Shown here one piece after another: positions 53,888 through 64,000 of a stretch of 64,000 nucleotides of DNA. Origin of the DNA: Plenodomus lindquistii (Eukaryota > Ascomycota > Dothideomycetes > Pleosporales > Leptosphaeriaceae); assembly GCA_025504975.1 (NCBI GenBank), contig JANUWI010000007.1, forward strand, positions 1,364,001 through 1,428,000. Reading direction: 5' to 3'. Position 1 is the stretch's first letter. Each line of letters opens with the position of its first letter. Both the position numbers and the translations under genes were made by a program. The notes beneath the pieces are model-generated. The model ran no database searches. It was not told the DNA's origin and saw nothing but the letters and a program-made list of their open reading frames with translations.

Positions 53888-56210
53888 ATGTTGTTTTTCA
53901 AGGGAGGAATCGTATTGACAGCTCTAGCAGGCGCTGCGGTCGGTCAAAATGGTAAGTACTATTCGAATCGAGTTACTTGCTGTGGGTACCCTCCGCTAAC
54001 AAGCCCACAGCTATCACAGCAACTGGCACGAATTTCACATTGAATGCTGATGGCATGTCATACCTTTTCCATGTGGAGGCCGACTCCGGGGATCTAATCT
54101 CCGATCATTTTGGAGGACCCGCCTCTGATTTCACGCCACCTGCGACTATCCTACCATGGGGATGGAATGATGAGAAGGCCAATGTGCGAAGGGAGTTTCC
54201 AGACATCGGCCGAAGCGACTTCAGACTGCCTGCGATTCACATCGAACACGCTGATGGCGATACTGTATCTGCTTTCCTCTACCAATCCCACGAAGTCGTC
54301 CAAGGAAAACCATCTTTGCCTGGACTGCCTGCAACTTACGGAGAAGCCGGCGACGTGACCACATTGATTGTGCAGTTATATGACAACGTTTCCGATGTCT
54401 CGGCGGCACTCTCATACTCGATTTTTCCAAAATACAACGCCATTGCAAGAAGCTTCAGCATTACCAACAACGGCACGAATGATCTCGTTGTTGAGCGAGC
54501 GTATAGCTTCAGCACAGATTTTCCCAATGTTGATCTCGATATGATTGAGCCGCATGGCGACTGGTCACACGAATTCCAGACTGTGAGACGCAAGGTTGAT
54601 TACGGCGAGACAACGTAAGTCCCGGCTTCAGCAAACATGGACACATGCTGACTTCGTGTAGTTTCCGAAGCAATGCTGGGTACGCTTCACATCTTCACAA
54701 TCCGTTCTTTGCCCTTGTCTCCCCATCCACTACTGAAAGTGCCGGCGAAGCATGGGGTTTCAATCTTGTGTGGACCGGTAGTTTCCAGGCTACTGCTGAG
54801 CGGTTCTCGAACGGCTACGTTCGCGTTCTGCTTGGTCTGAATCCTCTGCACACCAACATCCGACTGCAACCGGGTGAGACATTCCAGTCACCCGAAGCAG
54901 TTGCAGTATACTCATCCCAGGGTGTTGGTGGGATGTCAAGGTCCTTTCACGATCTGTACAGATCCCACCTTTCACGTTCGAAGTTCACCAAGGAGACACG
55001 ACCAATCCTACTAAACTCCTGGGAGGGTCTTGGGTTCAATATCAATGAGACCTCGCTCGTCAAGCTTGCAGGCGAAGCAGAGGAACTTGGTATCCAGCTA
55101 TTCGTAAACGATGACGGATGGTTCGGAGTCAATTATCCTCGCAACAACGACTCGTTGGGTCTTGGTGACTGGACACCCAACCCAGCCAAGTTTCCAGATG
55201 GTCTGCAGCCATATGTAGCATCTGTGAACAACTACACTGTCCTGAACTCTTCTACCCCGCTCCAGTTCGGTATCTGGGTTGAGCCTGAAATGGTCAACCC
55301 CAATTCAACCCTGTATCAGGAGCACCCAGACTGGGTTTTGCACGCAGGCAAGCACCAGCGAACCCTTACACGAAACCAACTAGTCTTGAACGTTGGTCTA
55401 CCCGAAGTACAAGACTTCATCATCAGTACCGTCTCGCGCATCCTGGACTCCGCAAACATCCAATACGTCAAGTGGGACAACAATCGCGGCATGCACGAAT
55501 TATCTCGTCCATCCGACAACTACGAATACATACACGGTCTTTACCGCGTAATTGACAATCTCACGACCAGCTACCCCGACGTTCTCTGGGAAGGATGTGC
55601 ATCAGGAGGTGGCCGCTTCGACGCTGGTCTTCTACACTACTGGCCTCAACACTGGACTAGTGACAACACGGATGCCTCGAACCGCCTCACCATCCAAATG
55701 GGTACATCGCTTGTCTACCCGCCTTCAGCAATGGGTTGTCACGTCTCTGCCGTCCCCAACGGCCTCACTCGCCGCAACATCAGCATCGAATACCGTGGGC
55801 ATGTCGCCATGATGTGCGGTAGCTTCGGTCTTGAACTTAACCCTGAAGAACTCAGCCCCGAAGAAGCATCAGCGGTCCCTACCATAATGGCCGAAGCGCA
55901 CCGTGTGAATCCTGTTGTCATCACCGGGGACTTCTTCCGCCTTGCTCACCCAGATGTTAGTAATTGGCCGGCCGTGCAGTTCGTGTCCGAGGACGGAAGT
56001 CAGGCTGTGGTATTTGCGTTCCAGCAGTTGTACATGGTGAAGCCTGCTGCGCCTCCGGTGAGATTACAGGGCTTGGATCCGAGTGCGAGATATAGGAATG
56101 ATCTGGATAATGCAACGTACAGCGGTGCGACGTACATGAACAGTGGGCTGAATGTTCCATGGCCAAGAGGAGACTATCAGAGTCAATTGGTGTGGCTGGA
56201 AAAGCAGTGA
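53888..56210 (+). CDS. aglC: Secreted alpha-galactosidase, GH36
   Basis: Exons 53888-53951, 54011-54614, 54662-56210; 738 residues, about the length of Aspergillus AglC. Introns are 59 and 47 nt. A signal peptide is visible (MLFFKGGIVLTALAGAAVGQ). The N-terminal beta-sandwich domain covers about 20-330; the barrel starts near TRPILLNSWEGLGFNINE. The nucleophile is Asp495 in IQYVKWDNNRGMHE, and the acid/base is Asp557 in HWTSDNTDASNR; both were assigned by family motif. LWEGCASGGGRFDAGLL is the GH36 galactose-binding stretch. It removes terminal alpha-1,6-galactose from raffinose-family sugars and galactomannan outside the cell. Several NxS/T sites suggest N-glycosylation. Confidence 0.95.
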
Positions 56211-57076
56211 TGGTATGTAGAGTATTCTGTGTGCTTGTCTTGATATGTATGGTCTTGATGTCACAAGTCTACTAGGCCCCATCTATATGACAGACATATC
56301 CACCTCGTCCTTTTGCGCCAGTCTAACCTTATGTTGTCACCACAAGGACATCACTCAAGCACCATACCACAGATTGGTTTTATGTGGTATCTCATCTTTG
56401 CCCCTATGTGGGAAGGGGCTGCGACCAAGTAACTTGCTTCGCTTGCACCATAGAACTGGCACGGAATCGTGATTATTCGGAGATATTCGTCCCGTGATAA
56501 TGCCTCTCCAGCTCTTACGAGCGGCTCAACGTCTTCCCTATGCAGCATGCCATGACGGTTCCTGGGCCAGGATCCATTCGTGTTGATGGAAGAGACTGCA
56601 TATCCACTCAAACCATATGCTCATGACTAGTTAGCCTACTTCGTTTTTTGGACTGCATGACTGCTGAGTAGCTGACACGTAAGAGCCTGGCTGAACAGAC
56701 GTCGTGTGCATCCACTAGGTATATGCCCTTCTTGCCTGTTGCTCACTCGAGAGACTCAGCTGAGCGAACGACGCCACGTCTGGTCTCGAATATGTTGGAG
56801 CTTGGTACAACGGGACAACCACATCTAGTCATTTCCTATTTTTATATATAAAAAAAAAGGGTATGTAATCTGCGGTTGAATTCCATGCATGCGCAAGGCC
56901 AAAGGTAATGCGAAACGCGCATCTGTCAACATCATCTTACTCCTACAGGAAAGCCACGATTACTCGCTATGCACAATTACACCCAAAAAGACCGGCAAAC
57001 AAAATTCATGACATGAAACGCTCTCACAAAGTAGTCTTTTCGTCTCCCCCCCCCACACATTCATTTCAAATCCCCC
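56211..57076. other. Intergenic, convergent genes
   Basis: Contains an A/T-rich stretch with TTTTATATATAAAAAAAA near 56839-56858 but no gene. 3' flanks of both neighbours. Confidence 0.6.
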
Positions 57077-59039
57077 CTACGCCATACTAATCTGCGTCCC
57101 ACTGCGTTGCAGCTTGCCACTCCGCCCCGAACTCATACTCGTCCTCGAACTTGCCCTTGCCCTCCCCACCAAATCCTCCTCTTTGACTAATCGTAAAATC
57201 TCAATTCCGCGCTCCGTCTTCCCCAACCTCGCCACAATCGCCGTATTCTCCTTTTGCAGCTCGCCAATCTGCTCCTTAAGCAACTTGTTCTCCTGCTCCA
57301 AAATCTCCATGCGCTGCTTATACTCGTCGCGCTCGCGCTGCGCTTTACCAAGCTGATTTTTATCTGCTTCTTTTTGTTGGCGGGCAAGGAGTTTGCGTGT
57401 TTCTTTCTCGCGGCGTTCTTCGAGTTTGCGGATCTCTTTTTGAAACTTGTCTTCTTGTTTCTTGCGGTCGCGTTCGTGTTTGGAGGCCGCTTTCTCGAGT
57501 TCTTTTTGGGTTTTGGAGGACTCACTTTGCACGTCCATGGATTGTTTTTCACGCGCCTGGACCAGTTTCTCTTTGAGTTGGCGCTTGCGGTCTTCGATTT
57601 TGGCCATTTCACGGGCATGTGGGGAGTCGCTTGACAAGATAGGTACAGATTGTTCTGAGGAGGTGGATGGGGTCACCACGGTGTTGTCGATTGGGAGGCC
57701 TTCTGGCGCGGTAGTGAATTGCTCAGCGGAGGCGAAAGAGTCTCCTGAAGATGAGGAGCTGCTTGAGGAGCTGCTGGAGTCTGAGCGGTGAAGGGGGTTG
57801 AATCCTTCAGGTAGATATGTGTCCATAGAATGTCGTAGTTGGTCCAGGTATCCCTCTTGTTTAACAGACTTCTCATCTGCTATTTTCTGAGAGCGTTGTG
57901 ACAGCCGGCGTACTGCTGGAGATGGCCTGTCGGCTATACTCGTTCCTATGCCGGCTGTGATACCATTCGACTCAGTTATCGATAGACGTCGTTCGGTCTG
58001 TGGAATTTGGAGGTTTTCATTCGTGCCCTCCTTGTCAGTTTCAGTTTGGCTTGATGTGACAGAATCATCCTTTGCACATGCCCAGTCAAGGAACTTGACC
58101 GCGTCCAGAACAACACTACTAGGCACGTTTCTCTCCACCATGAATCGCGGTATACCGCCTCCTGGATCGCTCCGCGTGACCATGATCCATTCCACAGGGT
58201 TTGTTTCCGCGTCTCCACCCTGCAGGGGTATCTCTCTAATCATCTCAATAGACTCGTAGTAACCTCGAACCATGCCATTCCGAGGCGGCGCATTTGGATG
58301 GTTCACTGGTATCGAGACAACCATGAAATGTCTCGGAACGATGTCGCCGACTTTGGAGGCGTCTGTGAGGCAGGTGTCAGACGTAATGAGGAGGGTGATG
58401 AACTCTCGCGGTGAAGTTGGGCCAGGGAACTGTGCAGACAGCTGGTACACTATGTTGTTGTTAGTCCCCAAGTCTCTTTCTAATCACGGAGATGTGCTCA
58501 CCCTGCAGCTGGCCTATGCCATCGACAGTGATGTCCTCCAGTTTTTGGTCTCCACCAATGCCTCTGATGTTCCCCTCACCGGGTCCACCTTGGACCTCGA
58601 GACTCTCTGGAAATTCTCTCAGCATTGCGCGCTTCCACTTTGCAAAGCCCAAGCCCTCGGTCACGCCTGTTCGCGCAAACCACGCGCCATGTCGGTCGTG
58701 GCCTGCCATCTTGAAGACGCTCATGCCCGTGGCCGCCTCCTTGTTGCCCAGCTTCACGGGCTTGCCCCATAGCTTCTGAAGCGCCTCATGCTCTCCCGCA
58801 GGCGGTGGTCTTCGCACTTCGGACACGGTCAAATCGGCCGCACTGATAGCGGGCTGCGGGGATGTGCGCGTGCGCTGTGCCGACTCGTAGGGTGTGCCAT
58901 TGGGAGGCGGGGGCACCGAATTCGCAATCAGCTCTGCATTGGCGAGAATGGGAGGGAGGAAGTTCTCGAGGTCATGCGTGGGAACATCGCTGAACTCTTT
59001 GGGCCGGAGACACTCGAGCGCCTTGTGGAGTTCGGCCAT
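57077..59039 (-). CDS. DUF3074 (START-like) protein with C-terminal coiled coil
   Basis: Exons 58502-59039 and 57077-58449; 636 residues. The start is the second ATG of the frame (59039, MAELHKALECLRP); one five codons upstream is possible. The 52-nt intron (GTGAGC..CATAG) joins GIGQLQ to VYQLSAQFPGPTSPREF. The START-like DUF3074 domain covers about 70-265, including WFARTGVTEGLGFAKWK, REFITLLITSD, HFMVVSIPVNHP and MVERNVPSSVVLDAVKF. A poly-Ser run lies near residue 360 and a strong coiled coil with Lys/Glu/Gln at about 430-600. The domain suggests lipid or hydrophobic-ligand binding; no fungal member has a defined role to my knowledge. Confidence 0.88.
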
Positions 59040-59759
59040 GCTCGTCACGCACAACCACGCCGCTTAGTGGGGGAACTGCTGGAGTGAGGCCTGCAACGTG
59101 AGGTTGAAGGCAGCCGGATGCGGTGTCAACGATGAGCAAGTGCAAGGCTGATAGTGTGATTTGCTGCCGCTGCTACTCATGCAACAACTATTCCGACGCA
59201 GCCGACGGTGTGGCTAGTGGAAGCCGGTGACGGCCGATGATATCACGGCCCGACAATCAGGCTTCCGACAACACCTGTGGGAGTTTCCAGGTATTGACGC
59301 GGTCAAGTAGTGGCTAGCATGTATGTGCAGGGCGATCTGTTGGTTTGTACTCTATTCGCGAAGGCGGCAGCTAAGGTAGGGTTGTTGCAACTGCAAACGA
59401 CGTCATCCCTGCGAGACCGCGGCTTGCTTTTCGCGGGGCGAGGCTTGAGCCGTCGGACCCTTTTGCACCCCTGCTCTTCCCTTTTCAGCGAGACGCTACG
59501 TCACACCACTCTCGTCTTGGTCCTCCTTGCGAGAGGCCGATAGGACATCTCCTTTGTATAGAGTACAATATACGTGTGTCTACAACCAGCAACAATCGGG
59601 AGACCCACTATAGATCAAGGATCAAATACACAATCAACGAGTGAGACTGTCGCAGAGCAGTCCAAACTAGCTAATCAAGGAGAAGGGTATCTTGCGAGTC
59701 AACTCTTTCCGACCAATACTTCCAACATATTCACCCTTCCAGCCACATGTTCCCACCAT
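59040..59759. other. Intergenic, tandem minus-strand genes
   Basis: Promoter of the DUF3074 gene and 3' flank of the acyltransferase gene. Nothing recognised. Confidence 0.6.
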
Positions 59760-61729
59760 CTAGACCAGGACATACAAAGCGCACATCTGAATATGTTAGT
59801 GTGAGGACGAATAGCCTAGAACTGTCCTCTCTTACCATGCTGAGCCCCAGGATCATGCTACACCAAAACAAGACATTGTTGAGCAGCGTCCGCCCCTTCA
59901 CCCACTTGCTTCTCTGCACCAACACTATAGGCATCTGAAGCATCATGGCGGTGAAGCCATAGCCACGAAACTTCCGTGTAATGCATCCCATGACCAGCTC
60001 ATGCGCGAGCGCAGAGATAAGAAAAGTGAGTGCTGTGGCTACAGGCCGTGACATGTGGTTTTTCGATGCCGAGTAAACGTGGCGACGGAAGAAATGATGA
60101 ACTGGCTTGTTCCACTAAATGGCCAGTCAGTTGTAGAATTTGGCGGCTTCTTGGAACTACATCGTGCTGTGCTTACCTCCCGTGAAAATTCGAGCCAATC
60201 GCAGCTATTCCACCAGTCGGCGTAGAATTGACGATCTGCAAATCCTAGACACGGAATTAGACCGTAGCCCACAGTCAAGCATGAGGATGACTTACTTGTA
60301 ATCTCTGCAAAGGCTCCCAGTACATATTCGAAGATGACGAGGAACACAAGCAGGAACGTAATCATGAATGGAAACAACAAGCGACCAACTGTCTCGCCAA
60401 GGATAAGAACAAAATCACCAGAGCTACTCGAGTTGTGTAGTCGCAAGGCAGACTGGTCTAAGACTGGGAGGATGAATTCCTCAGCTGTGATGACCATGAG
60501 GAAGATGCAGCCAAAGACAGCCAAAGTCTTATAGAAGACCTCCGCCCAGCGTATGTGGGTATTGCGAGGATACTCGAGCTCGTAGCAGAGTGTCGGACAG
60601 AAGATGTAATCTACAAAGTTGTACAGCGTCAAGTTCTCTGGGTAGGAAACGTGACCCAGTGGCGAGGCAAGTTCGAAAGCGAGGTCCTCGCGGAGTTGCT
60701 TGAGGTATTCCGCATTTGCGTCCTTGGGCTCTGGGTTAGAGGGAGACTGAGGAATCTCGTGGAGATGTGTGCGAGGCTTGGGATATCGGACTGCAGCCGC
60801 TTTGCTGGCGTTGTCTGGATGGTCCAAGTCATTCAAACGGCGCAAGGTTTCACTCAGATGCCCGTTGTAGAAGCTACCGACGTCAGCTGTCTGGCCGGCT
60901 ACTATGCGTGAATAGGTACATACGCATAGGAATGCATCTTCATGAAAATGGCGAGCAGGTGCAGTGTGAAGAAGACCTGGGCTGTCCAGCTCCAGTCACG
61001 AACGAAGGGATATCTTGTAGCATGTCAGAACGTATATACACACGTGTGGCCATACCTACGTTGTCCAGAAGGCCAACCAGATGATCTGGTATATACTCTG
61101 AATTGCCATGCCCAGGATGCTCCAGCGCAACACTCCACCCTTGAGAAAGGCCCTCTGAAGTGGTAACGAGAGCGCTATGCTAGACACCATGGCACCGTCG
61201 ACTAGGCCAAGCTCAACCACTTTCTCCTTGAATAGTCCCCACTGCCTGATGTGAAAGGGGTATCCAGTCTCGGTCAAGTTGCGCAGCATCGAAGTCAGCA
61301 CCATGATTGCCAATCCGATCCAGAACAGGACAAAGAAGCCGCGGAAATCGTGGTAGTCGCTGTTGGGGTCGAAGTGGGAGACGCGGTCTACGTATTCGAT
61401 GGTAGGAAACATGCGCTGCTTCTGCTGCGCTCGAATCTGTCGACGCGCCGAGGAAGAAGCCAGGAAGGAGGGCGGCGCGTCTGCGGGGATGGGCGTGGTT
61501 CGACCGCTGTGCAGCGTCAGCTAGCTGTTCAAGCGGCAGCACTGGTGGGTATGGTATCGCACCTCGAGATAGCCGAGCCAGGATCCAGGAGTTGGCCATT
61601 TTTGGTGAAGCCCTCGTCGCTCAGTTGGGGTTTGAGCAGGTCGATGCGCGTCGGTTTGCGCGGTCGTGGAGCATGGTACTCGCTGCCCCCGTTGGAGGGG
61701 GTTGTGTCGACAGATGTAGATTCGGCCAT
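59760..61729 (-). CDS. ARE2: Sterol O-acyltransferase (ACAT/ARE, MBOAT family)
   Basis: Seven exons on the minus strand: 61563-61729, 61060-61506, 60924-61013, 60296-60873, 60177-60244, 59836-60114, 59760-59786; 551 residues. Introns are 46-62 nt; the fourth (51 nt) is a stop-free multiple of three. The start is MAESTSVDTTPSNGG. Membrane segments begin at FFVLFWIGLAIMVLTSML. The ACAT signature FYADWWN lies at 434-440 and the catalytic His488 in ISALAHELVMG. HHFFRRHVYS and the last exon MCALYVLV also fit the family. Role: transfers acyl groups from acyl-CoA to ergosterol in the ER for storage as steryl esters in lipid droplets. It could correspond to either ARE1 or ARE2 of yeast. Divergent from AP-1 gamma. 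Confidence 0.93.
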
Positions 61730-62278
61730 TATGAGGACGTGTATGCTAGCATGTTGGAGTCGCGAGTGTACGGAAGGCGCGGGTTTCCAGGATGAGGTCA
61801 GCACAGGCTATCAAAGAGTGGCAGTCAGTGAGTGACGTGCGTGCGTGGGGGGATAGACAGGAGACACGTGTGCCGTTTGGCCATTCAGTAAAGCATGCTA
61901 GGATCAGACAGAAGGGCATATTGTGTCTGCGTATATCAACTACAGCAGTCGGCTACTGCTGGAGCTGGAGCTGTTGCAAAGCCGACGGTGGTACATGCTG
62001 TTGCTGCTCTGCGCGAGTCAGGTAGCCGTCCGGCCCACCAGGGTCTCGAGGGAGCGACGGTGCGTCCGACTGTCGACGCAACAGGAACAACAATCGGCCG
62101 ACCAGCAGGGGACCATGCGCCTTTCCACCATTGCCAGCAGCAACATAGCCATCTTGAAACGCGCAACGAATTCAAACATAGCCCAGACGATTTTGCTCAT
62201 CCTCCCTGCTCCATCGCTCGATCCCCCATCGCCTGCACCCCTTCACGCTCCGCCGGTGGGGTCCTAGAGGCCACCACA
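61730..62278. promoter_or_regulatory. Divergent promoter of acyltransferase and AP-1 gamma genes
   Basis: 549 bp between the start codons. No specific element identified. Confidence 0.5.
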
Positions 62279-64000
62279 ATGACTTCGCGTACGCCAAGCA
62301 TCGCGACTCTATTCACAGACATGTGCTAAGGACATACATGCAGTGAAGCAGTTCATCCGGAACGTGCGAGCCGCCAAAACAATCGCCGATGAGCGGGCCG
62401 TTGTGCAAAAGGAAAGTGCAGCCATCCGTGCGAGCTTTCGCGAGGAGAGCCACGACTCCAATGTGAGGTGTGTAGCATGCACTCGTACGGACGCGGCACA
62501 TACTCATGCGCCAACAGGAGAAACAACGTCGCGAAGCTACTCTATCTCTTCACACTGGGCGAACGGACGCACTTTGGACAGATAGAATGTCTGAAGCTGC
62601 TGGCCTCGCCGCGCTTTGCAGACAAGCGACTGGGCTACCTGGGCACCATGTTGTTGCTGGACGAGAACCAGGAAGTCTTGACGCTGGTGACGAATTCGCT
62701 CAAGAAGTTTGTACCCACGCACCATCTCCATGGGCGACGGCTGACGAGAAATGCAGCGACTTGAACCATCCCAACCAGTACATTGTTGGCCTCGCTCTGT
62801 GCACCCTAGGCAACATCGCATCTGTCGAAATGGCTCGAGATCTATTCCCCGAAGTCGAGACCATAATCTCGAGCGCAAATCCATATATACGACGGAAAGC
62901 TGCCCTGTGCGCAATGCGGATATGTCGCAAGGTTCCTGACCTTCAAGAGCATTTCTTGGAAAAGGCTAAGCTTCTCTTGCAAGACCGCAATCACGGCGTC
63001 CTATTGTGCGGCATCACGCTTGTAGCCAACCTGTGCGAGGCAGATGAGGCCGACGATGATGAACAGGGCGTCAGAGATCTCTTCAAGCCCGTTGTCCCCG
63101 CCCTGGTTAAGATTCTGAAGGGCCTCTCGTCCTCAGGCTACGCTCCCGAACATGATGTGACCGGCATAACAGATCCCTTCCTCCAGTGTAAACTTTTACA
63201 GCTCCTTCGTGTTCTAGCACGAGGTGACGCACAAGTCAGCGAACAAATCAACGACATACTCGCACAGGTATGTGTTGTACCTTACCGACTTGCACCAAAG
63301 GCTAACCTAAACAGGTCGCAACCAACACAGACTCATCTAAAAATGTTGGCAACTCAATCTTGTATGAGGCGGTACTCACAATCCTTGACATTGAGGCCGA
63401 CTCAGGTCTTCGTGTGTTGGGCGTCAACATTCTCGGAAAGTTCTTGTCAAACAGGGACAACAACATTCGCTATGTTGCCCTTAACACCCTCATCAAGGTC
63501 GTAGCGGTCGAGCCAAATGCTGTGCAGCGACACCGCAATACCATCTTAGATTGTCTCCGAGATCCTGATATCAGTATTCGGAGAAGAGCACTCGACCTAA
63601 GTTTTACTCTGATCAACGAAAGCAATGTCCGAGTCTTGATACGCGAATTGCTAGCTTTCCTGGAAGTCGCCGACAACGAGTTCAAGCCTGTGATGACATC
63701 GCAGATTGGTGTCGCAGCGGATCGATTCGCACCTAACAAACGATGGCACGTTGATACTATGCTACGCGTATTGAAACTTGTAAGATCCGCTCCACGACAA
63801 CGAGATTAAATAAATTAATATGAGCGTAGGCTGGTAATTATGTGAAGGAGCAAATATTGTCGTCATTCGTTCGGCTGATTGCCACTACACCTGACCTACA
63901 AACATACTCTGTTCAGAAGCTCTACGCCGCGTTGAAAGAGGACATCACGCAAGAAGGCTTGACACTTGCCGGCTCCTGGGTGATTGGAGAGTATGGTGAC
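62279..64000 (+). CDS. APL4: AP-1 complex gamma-adaptin (3' partial)
   Basis: Exons 62279-62288, 62344-62467, 62518-62706, 62757-63267, 63315-63779, 63830 to the window end; 490 residues visible of a protein usually near 830. The first exon is only ten bases (ATG ACT TCG C) and joins to give MTSLKQFIRNVRAAKTIADE, the typical adaptin start. Introns are 47-55 nt. HEAT-like trunk motifs: KLLYLFTLGERTHFGQIECL, FADKRLGYLGTMLLLDENQ, DLNHPNQYIVGLALCTLGNI, YIRRKAALCAMRICRKVP, and EADSGLRVLGVNILGKFLSN. It is a large subunit of the clathrin adaptor AP-1, acting at the trans-Golgi network and endosomes. The hinge and ear domains lie beyond the window. Confidence 0.95.

Overview
This window is nuclear DNA of a filamentous ascomycete, most likely a dothideomycete of the Pleosporales type. 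The evidence is dense single-copy genes on both strands, introns of about 46-136 nt with GT..AG ends and CTAAC/CTGAC branch sites, fungus-restricted families (DUF7704, DUF3074, Rua1_C, TauD plus ACS-type permease), and a nuclear copy of the ATP synthase gene atp8, which most ascomycetes keep in mitochondrial DNA. No tRNA, rRNA, CRISPR, transposon or virus was recognised. Exon coordinates were rebuilt by hand from splice signals, reading frame and known family sequences; none has transcript support here.

Layout, left to right: 3' end of an acidic protein (2-781,+); DUF7704 membrane protein (2247-2732,-); F-box/WD40 SCF receptor (3792-5978,+); small three-exon membrane protein (6947-7675,+); alpha/beta-hydrolase with coiled coil (7850-10059,-); single-pass Ser/Pro/Ala-rich surface protein (11804-13387,+); LURP-one-like protein (14084-14951,+); (6-4) photolyase/cryptochrome (15603-17594,+) meeting tail-to-tail a TauD dioxygenase (17599-18857,-), which diverges from an ACS-type MFS permease (19404-21116,+); AKR6 aldo/keto reductase (22200-23498,+); dynactin p62 (23581-25350,-) divergent from an NDUFAF5-like methyltransferase (25629-26786,+); GRDP/DUF1399 protein (26880-29442,-); second MFS transporter (30101-32007,-).

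The right half holds nuclear ATP8 (32500-32855,-) divergent from an NmrA-like protein (33326-34343,+); Rua1-like regulator (35854-38261,-); a 3.2 kb tract without genes; beta-helix membrane protein (41451-43371,-); fungal protein of unknown function (44667-45869,-); a long charged-helix protein (48230-50944,+); secreted Pro/Ala/Glu-rich protein (51460-52357,-); GH36 alpha-galactosidase (53888-56210,+); DUF3074 protein (57077-59039,-); sterol O-acyltransferase (59760-61729,-) divergent from AP-1 gamma-adaptin (62279 to the window end,+).

Most genes are unrelated housekeeping functions. The TauD/permease pair looks like a functional unit for uptake and oxidation of a sulfonate or similar acid. 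ATP8 and NDUFAF5 both serve mitochondrial respiration but are about 6 kb apart. The most notable observation is ATP8: a two-exon gene whose first exon supplies an Arg/Ala-rich mitochondrial presequence and whose second exon ends in a 48-residue core of the same length as the organelle-encoded protein. Other points are two GC-AG introns, a minisatellite upstream ORF ending exactly at the NDUFAF5 start, and hexa-/heptanucleotide repeats concentrated in upstream regions.
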